NCBI GenBank assembly: GCA_021613535.1
Contig: CP075492.1
Coordinates: forward strand, 1,240,001-1,304,000
Origin: Adineta vaga
Taxonomy: Eukaryota > Rotifera
Direction: 5' to 3'
DNA: 64,000 bases
Shown: positions 12,235 to 24,570 of the stretch, one piece after another
How positions within the stretch are numbered: position 1 is the stretch's first letter
Layout: every line of letters starts with the position of its first letter
The notes under the pieces: generated by a model
Seen by the model: the letters and a program-made list of their open reading frames with translations, nothing else
Database searches by the model: none
What the model was told of the DNA's origin: nothing
Position numbers and translations under genes: made by a program

Positions 12235-13575
12235 TTATTATAGAAATATTACTTGTTGATAATGACATGATTTTTTAATTGTAATAAATAGAAATAGAAT
12301 TTAGACTAAACAAATAAAATATACTGATGTATGTTTTTATACAGTGAAAGAAAAGGAAAAAAGAAAAATCTTCCCACTTTATTTTGATTGATAATAAAGT
12401 ATTATATCATTTGTTATTATCTTATTGACGTGAATAATCAAAATATGTTTTTTTTTACGCATTGAATAAATTATCATAAAGATGCACATGTAGATATATA
12501 ATATAAAAGTACCTGTTCTATTTAATTTTTGTTAGTGGTAACAAGATGACATAAATATAATATACTTATGAAAGTATGTCGATGAAAAATTTATCGATTT
12601 ATCTTCATTCGAGAGGATAGAAAATCACTATATATATATATCTTGAAATAAACATAAAATTAATTATTTAAATTTTCCACGTATTTTGATTTATGATTAC
12701 TAAAATTATACGTGACAATTCATAATATCTTGGAAAATTTTCTCATTCATCAATAATTGAACATCTTAATCAGATATTTCGATCGTATATTTTAAATATT
12801 TTAAAAAACTTACTAACAATATCGATAAATCTTCTTTAATTCTTTAAATTTGATTAGTTTCAATAGAAATATATTCTTAAAGAAAATATTTAAGGATAAA
12901 AATTTGCATTGCCTTCCTTCTCTCCCACTAGATCGTTATCGACAGCTAGAAACATCATCACAGACATCCTCAACGATCATGTGGTCGTAAAAGGTAATGA
13001 TGACAATAATAATGAACATCAATATGCCGATGTACAAAGTCCATATGGTTACTTTTGATTGATAGGTGTGAGTCTCTTGTATTCACACCCACACCCTCAC
13101 GGATTTATCAGTAATCTCAGTGGTTCAACAATTCTTGGTAATGATTACGTATTTAAAAGTTTCTTAAATTATAAATTTTTTTAATCGTTTTATTCTCTAA
13201 CAAAAAAGGAAATTTTCTTTTCCATATTTTTGTGTCATGATATTTTTATTATTTTAAAAGTTTTTCGGCGATAACTCTAATCTATGTGCATAGACAACAA
13301 TCATATCAATTTACTATTTAATTCACATGTTTATTGACAAAAACAGAAAAGATGTCGTTGAAGAAATATAAATACATTATGCAAAAATAGAAGTTTTTCA
13401 ATATTTAGACATTCGAATCTAGTCATATAATAAACGAGAATATTGAGTTTCTATTAATTAATAAATATTTAGAAAATTTTTACGATTCATTACAGAAATC
13501 AGATATAATTGTACATGAGATATAAAAGTACGAGACATTATTCAAATTTCATTTTTGTTTTTCAAAAACAAAGTC
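12235..13575. other. Intergenic spacer
   Basis: AT-rich sequence with no convincing gene. It separates divergently transcribed genes and should hold both promoters. A half-hairpin of the telomere-like type is at 13061-13100. Confidence 0.4.
13061..13100. repeat. Telomere-like hairpin, degenerate
   Basis: A weak left arm GGTGTGAG is followed after a short loop by the strong right arm CACACCCACACCCTCAC. Confidence 0.5.
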
Positions 13576-16018
13576 ATGAAATTGACAACTATCAGTTTTT
13601 TGGTGCTGTTTGTTATCAGGTAAGTAATGAGTATATTCTGATTTTGTTCAATCTTCTAATATTATCTCATTTTCTCTATTTCAGCTTAACAGGTATTAAT
13701 TCGTTTTTTATTTAATACATCAATCTAATTATTTATTAAATAGGAAATGTTCATAGTCAAACATGTCATGGCACGATTCAATATGGTCATTGTTCATCAA
13801 ATAATGGTTGCGGATGTTTACACTTTTCATATGCTGATGATGTTGGTATTTGTGCTGTTCTTGGATTAAATTGTACACGATTGAGTCCATGTCAATGGCC
13901 ATATGATACTTGTGAAAGAGCTGATCATGTATGTGTTCGTCATCCTCAATGCAATTCATCTCCTCTTTGTTATCCATTACAAATGGTTGACCAACAATTA
14001 TGTCCAACATTATCTAGTCAGCAAAAATGTATTGTATTCGTTTACACTTTTAACTTTTCTCTTCTATTTTTATAGCATCTATGCCACCACCACCACCAAC
14101 AACAACAACAACATTACCCACATCTAATTACATAACTTCATACTATTCCAATGTATTGACTAATTATAGCCAAACATTTCCTTATATATCTAAGTACTAT
14201 CACACAATTCAAATTCTGGTTAATACATCAGGATATTACAATTTTACAAGCTTAAGTCATCTGTCCACTTTTGCTTATTTATATCGAAACTATTTCAATC
14301 CAAATAATGCATCATTAAATTTCCTTGCACAGGCTGATTTTAATTATCAAACAAATCAGTTCGAATTGAAAGCTTTTCTGCAAACTGGCATTTCGTATAT
14401 TTTAATTTTTACAACAAATACTGGAATTACAACAGGATCTTTCACAATTGTTGCATATGGATCAGATTATATTCATTTTTTTTCAATGAATAGTACACGA
14501 AATACAACAACAACAACGGATAAGTACATTAAGATATTAGAATTTTCAAAAACAATTTCTGACTCGTATAGGATGGAATTATACTACACCACAAAATTCT
14601 GTAATAGCCAACTATTCAAGTGCATTAACAGTTAATAGTGGAAAATTCTCTCGAGTAGGTAATTATGGATTTACATCTGATTACAATTTCTCGTCAAACT
14701 ATAGTTCTACATCAAATTATTATTATGAAACAATTGAAATAAATGTCTACATATCAGGTTATTATCGTTTGACAAGTTTAAGCGATTTTGATTCTTACGG
14801 TTATTTATATAAATGGAGCTTCGACCCATTAAATCCATCGAGAAACTTACTGGCACAAGATGATGATGGTGGTAATAATAGACAATTTGCTATTTCAATG
14901 TTTCTCGAAGGTGGTGTTTCATATATTTTGGTATTCACAACATATAGTGAGGGTCAACTTGGGTCATATAAAGTTATTGCATCCGGTCCAAGTTATGTAC
15001 GTTTTATTCGAATGAACACTAATTATTCAACTATAACTAGTAAGTAGTAGGATGTAAATGAAATATTTTTAGACTTCTTTTTGTTATTGATATTATTTTC
15101 TTTTAGCATCTACTGTAATTAAACCAGATATAATTATTACAACCTATTCAAATGCATTAACACAAAACAGTACAACATATCCCGGAACATATAAATATTA
15201 TCAAGAAATTCAAATATCTGTTCTGACATCAGGATATTACAATCTGTCAAGTTTAAGTAATATAGATAGTGTTGGATGTCTTTATCGGAATCCTTTTATC
15301 CCATCAAATTTAACTCTAAATCAATTAGTATGCAATGATGATTATAATGGTAGTCAATTTCAAATTACAAAGTTTCTTCAAGTTGGTGTCTTATATACTT
15401 TGGTATTTACGACATTCCACGAGAATAGTACTGGATTTTTTTCAGTTGTGGCTTCTGGTCCAAATTATATTCAATTTGTGTCATTATATCCTTTACAAAC
15501 AACAACCATGAGTAAGTAGAAGAATTCTTTTTATTATATCATCTGTATTGATAAATTTGAAAATATATTTAGTACCAACAAATATGGGTTCGATGTATTC
15601 AAGTGCATTAACAAGAGACAGCGCAAAATATTCTCGCTTTAGGGGTAATGTCTTTACAGCTGATTATAGTGTTACATCCAATTATGGTTCTTCGTCTAAT
15701 TTTTATTATGAAGCAATTCGTTTGAATATAACTAAAACAGGTACTCATACAATTATGAGTCAAAGTTCTATTGATACTTATGGTTTTATTTATCAAACTT
15801 ATTTTGATCCAATTCATCCATCGATTAATATTTTAGCAGAGGATGATGAAAGTGGTGGAAATAATCAATTTAAAATAACAAAAACTCTTCGCGCTGGTTA
15901 TTCATATATATTAGTTGTTACAACATGGGTAGGTGGTGTTACTGGACCATTCTCAATAGTTGTAAATACTCAAAATCCTATTGGCTTTAATCGTCTCGAT
16001 TACACTGACACTGGATAG
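13576..16018 (+). CDS. Secreted Cys-rich protein with four PPC-like repeats
   Basis: Seven exons give 690 residues: 13576-13619, 13685-13692, 13744-14028, 14076-14492, 14572-15039, 15107-15511 and 15573-16018. Exon 1 is a signal peptide (MKLTTISFLVLFVI). The second exon is only 8 nt and is required: joining exon 1 straight to exon 3 gives an early stop, whereas the microexon yields SLTGNVHSQTC in frame. Exon 3 encodes a cysteine-rich module (GHCSSNNGCGCLHF). Exons 4-7 each encode one repeat of about 135 residues with the pattern GYLYxxxFDPxxPSxNxLAxDD, then a hydrophobic strand and an IVxxxG ending. This resembles bacterial pre-peptidase C-terminal (PPC) beta-sandwiches by pattern only. A Pro/Thr linker precedes the repeats. 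The 5' splice site at 14493 is the least certain join. The same repeat family recurs on the other strand at 60.4-63.9 kb. Confidence 0.75.
13685..13692 (+). other. 8-nt microexon
   Basis: The eight bases CTTAACAG lie between a 65-nt intron ending CTATTTCAG and a 51-nt intron starting GTATTA. Both flanking exons are otherwise out of frame by two bases, and including these 8 nt restores the frame. Confidence 0.7.
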
Positions 16019-16790
16019 TGATAAAAACTACACACTTAAAGACAATTTTTTTCTAATCGCTTGAAGTTTTTTTTTACATTTATATTGAGGGTGAAGTTTA
16101 AATCTTAATCATTCCAGAAATAAAAATAGAAAGCACCTGTTCAACCATAATTGATACTGATCCAACATCGTGTTGATAAATTCGTTCGTACCTTTTCTCT
16201 ATAGAGTGCGCAGTCCCCTTCTACGATCTTCGTATTTATGTTTTAATTGCGATGAATCGTGATCACTAACAAAGAGTGTCGGTGCTCGACGATTTGATAT
16301 TTGTGTGAGATTTTATGCGAATGTTTAGAACTTCATATTGACGAGCAAGAGAAATTTGACGTTTTCGTTCACCAACGGACCACACTGTACTTTAAAAAGA
16401 AACTGTATACGAAGACACTTTCTTTTGCTTTTTTTCTTCACCGAAACGTCAAATATATGGTCTTTCATCTGTATTATCTTCGATATTCGTTAAATCTCTT
16501 ATTGTATACCGTAAATATATAGAGGCAAGAACAAGAAAGAAGAAACTGGAAATTTTGTTCTGTTTCCTTATATGTACTCTCAAGTTGGATAATAGGAAGG
16601 ATCGATAAATCCTTATCTAGTTATATATACTTGAGAAATACTTATTTTCTTTAAACTATAATCTCTTGTAGTCAATTGGTCTTAGTAATACTCTATTGTG
16701 TATATAACTACAAAAGTGATCTGAAGCAGAAAACACATGCATAAGAAAAACTGCATAGAACAAAAATGAATCACAATTGATTGGTATCCA
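16019..16790. other. Intergenic between convergent genes
   Basis: No supported gene. Open frames here lack exon-like composition. Confidence 0.4.
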
Positions 16791-18772
16791 TTAATTACTA
16801 ATATATTCAAGTTTGAATACCCATGTCCATTCACTTTCAAGTAAATGAAGTTTGATATTTGAGATATCGATTATAATACCACGAGTTCCGCTAACTACAC
16901 GCCATGAAAGAGAATCACTATTTGAACCTATCAGTGTCACAACTGTATTCGACGAACTTAATGGAGCACCAAGTATAATTTCATTAGTATCCTTTGGCCA
17001 TATGAGAAGAAAAGCATAGACAAATTTACTATCTTTTGATGATGTATACCTCAAATGAGAGAAAATCTTTTAAAATAACATTCATTTTCATTCAAATTAC
17101 CAAACATTCGAATTAATCGTATCATTTTGATATTTCCATGGTTTTGTCGCATAAATTCCTTCACCATTTACTTTCAACCATGAACCCATCTGTCGAAGAC
17201 GTTCTTGAAATATTGGAGGAATTTTTCCATGCATTGTAGGTCCAACATTGATCAAGGCATTACCTCCAGTACTAAATAATGAAAAAAGAATCAACAATAT
17301 TATAAAAATTCTAAAGAAAAACCACCTGATTGTAGTAACAATTTCTTTGAGTAATTCTTCAATTGTTAAATAATCACCAATATTAGCAGTACGACGATAT
17401 CCCCAAGAACTTTTATCAATCTATCCAATTATGATAATAATTCAAATGTAGTGAAATTTGTTTTTATACTGTAAAGCAATTTTCCCATTTGTGTTCCATG
17501 AGTTGTCCCGGATTGTAATTATCTGCACAAGTATAGAAATCACCATGTTTACATGAAGTTTCTCTACCCCATCGATCGTTAGTAATCTAACAAAATCAAC
17601 GGAAGACTTTGATCATTAATCGTAAACAATATACTTACAACAGTATTTTTTACGGGACTATCATTATAAAGCCAAGCCAAAAATTGTGTAGCACTCCAAT
17701 AGGTTGAAGGTGCTTCTGAAATATAATGGATATATATTTGAAGAATAAAGATTTATTAACAAACGCCATTCGCCATCAGACCAAACAATTTCAGGTTTAT
17801 ATGTTTCTATGAGTTCTCTCAGTTCTGGTAATGTTTTCATCTGAAATAATATACTTTTCATTTGATTCTCTTTTATGTATAACAAATATTTACTTGCGGG
17901 AAATATTGAGTAGTGAAATTATTAGATTTATCTTGTAAATATACTGGATGGAACCATTCGAACAAGGAATAATATAAACCAAAGATAAGACTTGTTCGAT
18001 TTCGAATAGCTACAGCTAAATCTCCTAAAAGATACGTTGTGAGCAAAAGAACATATAGAATAAGAAAAAGCTTTCGAACCAATTAAATCTCGTTTTGGAC
18101 CAACATGCATCGAATTCCAATTAAAAGAAAATGTTGATGGCCACATAGTAAAACCTTCATGATGCTATTTGTTAAGAGATAATATGCAAGTTGATATTAC
18201 ATTTTCAAACTAACCTTGCTAGTAAGAACAATGTACCTGAAAAGAATAGGTAATATTTCTATGAAGAAGAAAAAGAATTGAATTTACTTTGCACCTGAAG
18301 CAGCAAATAGATCTGCCCATTCATTTGGATCTAAAATGTAAAGCAATTAGCGTGTTTTTTTAAAAACCTACTCATCAATATTTTCACCATAAAGATCCGC
18401 ACGAAATTGTGGACCAAAATCAGCATAATTCCAATCTGGTGGATAGCTTTTCTTCATATAGTCTACAATATCCTGTTTTGGATTAGTACCTTTCCAATCC
18501 CACCACATCCTAAAAATAGATCAAATAAATGTTTTTGTTCTTTCTGTATATTTCTAATAACTCATAGAATAAACTCACCATTCCGAAGAAATAGATGGGA
18601 CACTGTATAATCCCCAATGAATGAAAATACCTATTTTGCTTTCATCGTACCATGTAGGTAACGGACGTGCATCAAGTGATTCCCAATCAGGAGTATATTG
18701 TTGTTCACTCACTGATAGAAATGAACAAGAGAAAAGAATGATGAATATCAGTTTTGTCATGCAATAATACAT
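16791..18772 (-). CDS. Alpha-L-fucosidase, GH29
   Basis: A multi-exon minus-strand gene encodes a secreted glycoside hydrolase that releases terminal alpha-L-fucose from glycans. Family hallmarks run in order: signal peptide, [20 protein letters not shown] (exon 18579-18772), WWDWKG and [19 protein letters not shown] (18388-18509 joined to 18288-18330), YIVLTSK (18215-18236), [10 protein letters not shown] (18080-18164), [18 protein letters not shown] (17894-18024), EIVWSDGEW (exon ending near 17766), [36 protein letters not shown] and a C-terminal beta domain ending at 16791. The Asp of WSDGEW fits the catalytic nucleophile. Introns are about 50-57 nt. One exon is only 22 nt and another 43 nt. 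The start is MYYCMTKL or the in-frame MTKL four codons later. No lesion was found in the parts followed codon by codon. Confidence 0.85.
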
Positions 18773-19569
18773 CTAATATCGATCTAAAACAAAAGGATAG
18801 CTGCATCACAGTTGAATTCAATGTATTTCTATCGTTTTCAAACTCCTAGTTAACAGAACATCGTTTCATTGGTAAAGTATAAGTAACTTTTATCGCTTTT
18901 ATGATGTTTTAATGTATGGAAAGAAAAGAGTTCTTTACTTATCTTTATACTGATTTACAATTTAATAACAGTAGAAAATGTTGATTATCAATTGTAAATT
19001 TCAGAATGACTATTATTACACGAAGAATCATCAATAAATCGACTTTGTATTTTACAATTATTAAAGTAAACGTTCTACAAGAATAAGGAAACTGGTCAAT
19101 TTTTATAATTTGATGGTGGATGAACGTGAGGATGCTTTTCTATCGATTGCCCTCACCCACACCCTCAAGATGGGATTAGAACAGTTATCTGGGTGGGGGC
19201 GGGGGCGTTGATGTCTGGATCCAAGATGCACAATTGCAATGCCTAGGTTGGGTTCTCAAAAAAACTGAATCTGATATGTAAAAAGCGTCAGAAAATAGTG
19301 CTACCCGATTTTTATGATATATTTATCATTGATTTACCTGATGAGGAAAAAGAATGAGAATATTTTTGAAAAACAAATTTGCATTCATTACTCATCAGAT
19401 CATTGCATTGATGCTTTTTTTCCTTTCTGTCATCGAGCAACATGACTCGCACTTACTCAAAACAAGTTATACAAGTATATAAATATCAATGAAACGAAAA
19501 CATCTCATAAGTATACTTCTTTCATCTAAACTTAATTCAATGACGATAAAATCATATCTGGTAGTTTAT
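18773..19569. other. Intergenic spacer
   Basis: It contains the likely upstream region of the fucosidase gene and a telomere-like block at 19114-19207. No gene was seen. Confidence 0.4.
19114..19207. repeat. Telomere-like block with extra G-rich tail
   Basis: A weak left arm (GGTGGATGAACGTGAGG) and strong right arm (CCCTCACCCACACCCTCAAG) are followed at 19191-19207 by GGGTGGGGGCGGGGGCG, a strong G-quadruplex-like run. Confidence 0.5.
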
Positions 19570-19850
19570 AATGCAAGGAAATAAAATGTCGATTCAACTG
19601 AAAGAAATGAGTCTCTTGTGGAGTCAATGGTCTACTCCATTTTACAATGGAAGCTCACGATGGTCAACAAATATAAAAACGTCAGCATGCTGATAGTTTA
19701 CATTTCTATGCTGGAACACATCGTAATCTGAACGAAACTGAAAAATAGTTGCGATTTATGGATGAGAACAAACTCAGTTGGTGTAATTAGGCATTAAATG
19801 ATAAACCAGAAAGTACTTTTGTACTGACGATTTTGGTAAATGTTGCTATG
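19570..19850 (+). pseudogene. GH5 endoglucanase-like relic
   Basis: One plus-strand frame reads SLHFYAGTHRNLNETEK, a stop (TAG 19746-19748), LRFMDENKLSWCN, a stop (TAG 19788-19790), then ALNDKPES. This is the C-terminal catalytic part of GH5 family cellulases, where the typical text is LHFYAGTH followed by a W-A-N-W-x-x-N-D-K-x-E-S segment. The second TAG sits where a tryptophan is expected. The N-terminal part, with the acid/base region, is unrecognisable. GH5 cellulases in bdelloids are generally considered horizontally acquired. Confidence 0.65.
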
Positions 19851-20589
19851 TATCGCTTCTTGCTCTTGGAGCTTTATTATAACCTGTAACTTAAAAATGA
19901 ATTCTTGATAGACGTCGAAGTATAGAGTCGTTTTTCATTTCTTCCAACAAACAACCATGTAATTAATGATGAAGAGCAAACCGAATCAAACTTGATTATC
20001 ATCATCTGAAGCTGAAAATCTGCTCCCTTCGCCATTTACTAGTGATCAAACTATATGGGATCTTGTTTCTAACACATCGTCATCTTATCTCTAGGGTATG
20101 AGACTGAGAATGACCATGGTCTACACTCACCTTCAGTTAATATAATATCGTCTATTTACCAAGAAACAATTATTCATATGTACACAATTTGATATTAATG
20201 GAATTTCTTCTCAAATTAAAAGTTTATCGACATTCTTAGAATCGAAAAATAATCTTGAAATCGTAAATTTAAAGAAAAAATTGTATGTTTGTATGACCTT
20301 CAAAGCATCATTCTAACTTAAAGATTATCAAAATTGAGTAATTTGTCACCTATAACTTGTGAACTATTTCTATTCACAATTGTGACTGAACAAAATTAGC
20401 TGTTCAACAGCTGAAGCAACTCGTTTTAAATCGATTCGAACACGGATGTGGATGAGAAAATAACTCTCATTCTCAAGATCACCAACTGCTTTGAACAATT
20501 CTTTTTTTTTTCTTTCTTTTTCTGTAATATATCTATTATATCTGTTGAGTTTATTAAGCTTTGCTATCTGTCATTCAAATACATAAAAA
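19851..20589. other. Intergenic spacer
   Basis: No gene is supported. Plus-strand bases to about 20100 have some coding-like texture that may be further debris, but nothing is identifiable. Confidence 0.35.
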
Positions 20590-20820
20590 TTATGTACGGT
20601 TAAATAGATTTCGTAGAAATTGTCTGGCAATTTTGCCAGGTTGAAGATTTTCAGTATTGGTTGCAAATGCTACTCCATGTGTTGGTTGAAATTGATTAAC
20701 ATGTCCTTGAACATCATAAAGATGTTGTTGATTGTTACTATGCACAAAACGTTGCAATTCTGCATTAACATTGAGCCAATGCGCAGCAGTTTGTCTTCCC
20801 ATTCCAGTAGGTGCACTCAT
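20590..20820 (-). CDS. Small hypothetical protein, 76 aa
   Basis: A complete single-exon frame starts MSAPTGMGRQTAAHWLNVNA and ends RNLFNRT before TAA. It has no signal peptide, membrane segment or recognisable motif, and is Gln/Asn/His-rich. Support for a real gene comes from a TATA box (GTATATAACC read on the minus strand, 20903-20912) about 85 bases upstream of the ATG and from balanced amino-acid composition in an AT-rich region. I do not recognise the family. Confidence 0.5.
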   Translation of the reverse strand: MSAPTGMGRQTAAHWLNVNAELQRFVHSNNQQHLYDVQGHVNQFQPTHGVAFATNTENLQPGKIARQFLRNLFNRT

Positions 20821-20902
20821 TTTTGTACGTTTGACGAAGAAAAACGATTAGAGAAATGTGTCTATGTGTATGAATGAATGAATGAATGATAAAAAAAACA
20901 TT

Positions 20903-20912
20903 GGTTATATAC
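20903..20912 (-). promoter_or_regulatory. TATA box for the 76-aa gene
   Basis: GTATATAACC on the minus strand lies about 85 bases upstream of the start codon, which leaves a 5' UTR of roughly 50 bases. A TGAATGAA-like ATTC microsatellite lies in that leader. Confidence 0.4.
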
Positions 20913-21109
20913 AAGAGATACTTGTTTTTAATAATGAGTCATGATAAGCAGTAGACCATAACAGAAAGGACATAACACGCGTGATTTCGTCAATAAAGGA
21001 AGTAATTATGATGCTAGGGAAAAAAACCGTTTTATTTTGTTTGAATGATCTGTGTACAAGGCAAAATAGGGTTTTTAATACAATTTTTTTGTCAAAAGTT
21101 CTAAGTTTT

Positions 21110-21171
21110 GAAGGATGTGTGTGAGTATGATTTTAGAATGAATATTATACACAACCACTCACACCCACATT
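21110..21171. repeat. Telomere-like hairpin, family A
   Basis: The left arm GGATGTGTGTGAG and right arm CACTCACACCCACAT flank a loop containing AGAATGAA, as in other family A copies. It lies beyond the 3' end of the ADP-ribosyltransferase pseudogene. Confidence 0.55.
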
Positions 21172-21403
21172 GACGAGAAGTATTTGTGTACTCTCTCACG
21201 AACGATTATTGTATATTCGTCGTATTTCGTTATATATAACACGATGAGATAGAATCTTCATTCTTTTATCTAAAAATACAATGATATACGATCGTTTACT
21301 ATTATCCTTTGCAACATATACGATCGTATATGATCTTTTACAGCGTCTTATATGACCACTTCGAACTTGTGTAACTCTTCCTTTGAGTTCATGTTGTGAA
21401 TCA

Positions 21404-23839
21404 TTATAATCTCGATAAATATTCATCAACTAGATCATACTGCTGTACTTTTGTATAATCATTTAGTAATTTTACATAAATATTAGCAATTTTAATATTT
21501 TCATCATACAATTTCGATCGTCCTTCACATATTCGAATAGCATTATTCAAATATTCGGAAACCAAATGATATTGTCGTAATTTTACAGAGATATTTGCTA
21601 AGTTTACGTTGATTTTTCCCATTTCATATATTGTATTTTGAACATCAGTATCAGATGATTGAAGTATTTCTTCACATAATTTCATAGCTATTATAAGGTT
21701 TGAATAGGCTAAATTTTCTTGTCGTAATTTTATATAAATGAGAGACAATTTTTCATAAGCAATAATAATATTATTTTTTTTATGATTAATACTACCGACA
21801 CTATCATTTCGATATGGCGTATAATATTTTATTGTATATTCAAGATTGAGTAATTGATAATGAAGTCCTAAATGATAATTATGCTTATATTTTATATAAA
21901 TATTCACTATTTTTTCATAAATATCAATTATTCGTATAAAAGGTATTTTCGATAGTTGTAAATACATATTAATAACATTTTGATAATTGATTAAAGCATC
22001 ATCATAATTATTGATTAAAATAAAAAGATCAGCTAATTCACTAATACGTAAAATAATAATATAATCATAATTTGAATAATATTTTAACATTTCTTGTATA
22101 GTTAATTGTAAATATACTATATTCATTGAAGCATTCTCTTGTATATCATTACTAATATTTCTTTTACAATTATAAATAGTAGACAATAAATTTAATATAT
22201 ATATTTTTTCATAATTTATTATTGCTTTTTCATTTGCTGATTTCATATATGATATAGCTAAATTACAATGTTTTATTGCAAGTTTTTTATTCATAGGACG
22301 TTTTATTTTATAACAAACACCTATGAAACTATGTATATAACCAATATCAATTAAACAATTTAATTCATTATCTTCTATATAATCATTCCAAATTTGTAAA
22401 ACTTGTTTAAGATAAATGAATTAATTCATTGAAGATAAGATTTATTTCGTATTCTGATGCTTTTTGAATCGTTCTTGGTAATCGATTAATTGAATATTTT
22501 AAAATTTTTCTAATTGAAAAATCAATATTATTTTCATAAAGACTATATTCATGAGGAGAATATGCATAATCTAAATCCATTTTAATAAACCAATAATTTT
22601 CATTTTCATCATAATAAATATCTTGTATTTCAAATTTACATCCTATCATAAAAAGAATTTCTAATTCTTCAGAAAAATGACTTAAAGATGAAATATTTGC
22701 AAATGGAGCTGATGCTTGTTGTCGAATATCAAGTTCAAATTCAAATAAAACATTTTGAAATTGATCATCAGATTTTAATAATGGATTAATGAATACAGAT
22801 GCTACATAACGATTGAGACTTGTAGAAACAAAAACTATTATTTATAATACAATGACCAATTTGTAAACTTTTTATTTCATCTATATGTATTGTTTGTCCA
22901 CGATATGATTTTACAATTGGTTGATGTTCGAAATGTATTGATTTAAATAGTTCAAATTCAGTTTTTAATTGTCGATATAAATCTTGAACAAAAAAAGCAA
23001 AAAGAAACATTATTTTAATATTATGTTGACGAAGAGTTTTATTCAATAGACCAAATAAAAACGTTGGACGTGTATATCACCATATTACTTGACTTGATCT
23101 ATAGTTTTGTTCAAATTCTGATATAATACTTAATTCAAATAACTTTCCATCATAATAAACTTTTAAAAATTCAATGAGTTTAAGATAAGTGTCTGTCGGA
23201 TACGATAATGTAACTAATACACGAATAAATCCATACCACCAACTACCACTATAATTATCTGTTGTTCTCTGAATCTTTTCGAATTCACTAAAATCAATTT
23301 GTCTTTCAGATCTTTTATATTCATTAACATCAATAGACAAATCATTCAATAGATAAGATATTTCTTTATTTTCTTCTACGACCTAAATTGATAGTATATA
23401 GAACAGAAACAAAAGATAATCTGTATACTATGCGTAAAAATATATACAAACTGTTATAACATAATTTTGAATAGTTTGAGAAGCATTTCTGATTATTATC
23501 CAATCTATATATGATATAAATTTTCAAAATATATTTCAAATGATGTATTTTAGGGATAAGTTCTTCTGCTAATTCTCTTGTAGAAACTAGAAATGTGGTT
23601 GTATCTTGTATTTGTTTGATATGTTCTAAACAATTTTCGCTTTTTTCGAATACTTTTGTATAATCGACAATTTTTCGTAGATTTTCTATATTAATAACAT
23701 TGTTTCGATTAAATTCTGGATCGAGCCATACGAATTGATGTGATTCAATATTAACTTGTCGATTATTGGTTTTATGACAATATTTTGTACTTAAATCATT
23801 AGAAGAACTATCATTTAATGTTTTATCATATGAATACAT
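21404..23839 (-). pseudogene. ADP-ribosyltransferase-TPR gene, broken
   Basis: The order is a conserved N-terminal region (HQFVWLDPEFNRNN, FLVSTRELAEELIPKIHHL), a linker (ISEFEQNYRSSQVIW), a mono-ADP-ribosyltransferase domain (SYRGQTIHIDEI, then STSLNRYVASVF, then SEELEILFMIGCKFEI) and C-terminal helical TPR-like repeats (21404-22294). R, STS and E-x-E elements mark the arginine-type ART class. There are at least three lesions: an in-frame TGA at 23077-23079 within IW-YTRPTFLF, a 1-nt shift near 22830 between NSF and STS, and a shift near 22425 before LKQVLQIWNDY. ART-TPR proteins form a large bdelloid family. An intact copy would transfer ADP-ribose to protein arginines. This copy is probably dead unless the indels are sequence errors. 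Confidence 0.72.
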
Positions 23840-24048
23840 TGAATATATTATTGATTTTGTTGAGTATCGCGTCTACCAAGAATTGGTGAAACGAAAAACT
23901 TTCTTTTACTTCTATTATTTTTTTTTCTTTTGTTATAAATATATTCATAAATAATCAGACAACTTCGCCAAGAATTTTTTTCATCGTTGAAGGTTAAAAA
24001 TAACATAAATTTCTCAAGTATTTTATTTATCGTTATATTCCTTTTCAT

Positions 24049-24570
24049 AACATTTGAATAATTTAAAATAAAACTTTTCGTTCGTCCATACAGAGAAAAA
24101 AAGAAAGAATATAAATTTTATGAACATGTATCTTGAAGGTTAAGGAATCTACCGTGATCATGATCTCATTCTTAATAAGGACTTTTCAGACGGCATCGAT
24201 AGAGTACTTATTCGAAGTGAATCGAATATGTTGAGGAAAAAAAGAATCATGGACGAAGTCCATGAGACACCTTCAATTTAAGAAAGTTAATTTAAAACGA
24301 TACTTAAAAAAGATTTTCCTTTCTTTTCTCTCATTCTCTCTCTCTTGATTTTTAAAACATTTCTGATGAAATTTTTTCATACACTTATGTATGTTGTATA
24401 ATTTATGTTTGTTTACATAGCCTCGTTCTTTTTTGACTCGATGCTTACTTTATCGTACTTTGGTTACATTTGAGCAACTGTGTTTTCGCTTTATTTACAT
24501 AACACATTTTGTGATTGACAGGAAATTTTTTTTATAAAAAACGTTGCTTCTCTTCATTTTCTTCATCATT
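24049..24570. other. Intergenic spacer with a short palindrome
   Basis: No gene. The perfect-looking palindrome ATGGACGAAGTCCAT near 24248 resembles ATGGATGAAGTCCAT at 30714 in a family B repeat. Confidence 0.4.

Noticed and set aside
19191-19207. G-rich run as a true telomere end
   Set aside because: It is short and internal, with genes on both sides.
21196-21429. 77-codon minus-strand frame after the TPR region
   Set aside because: It overlaps the pseudogene end in another frame and looks like imperfect repeats of the same short segment, not a gene.
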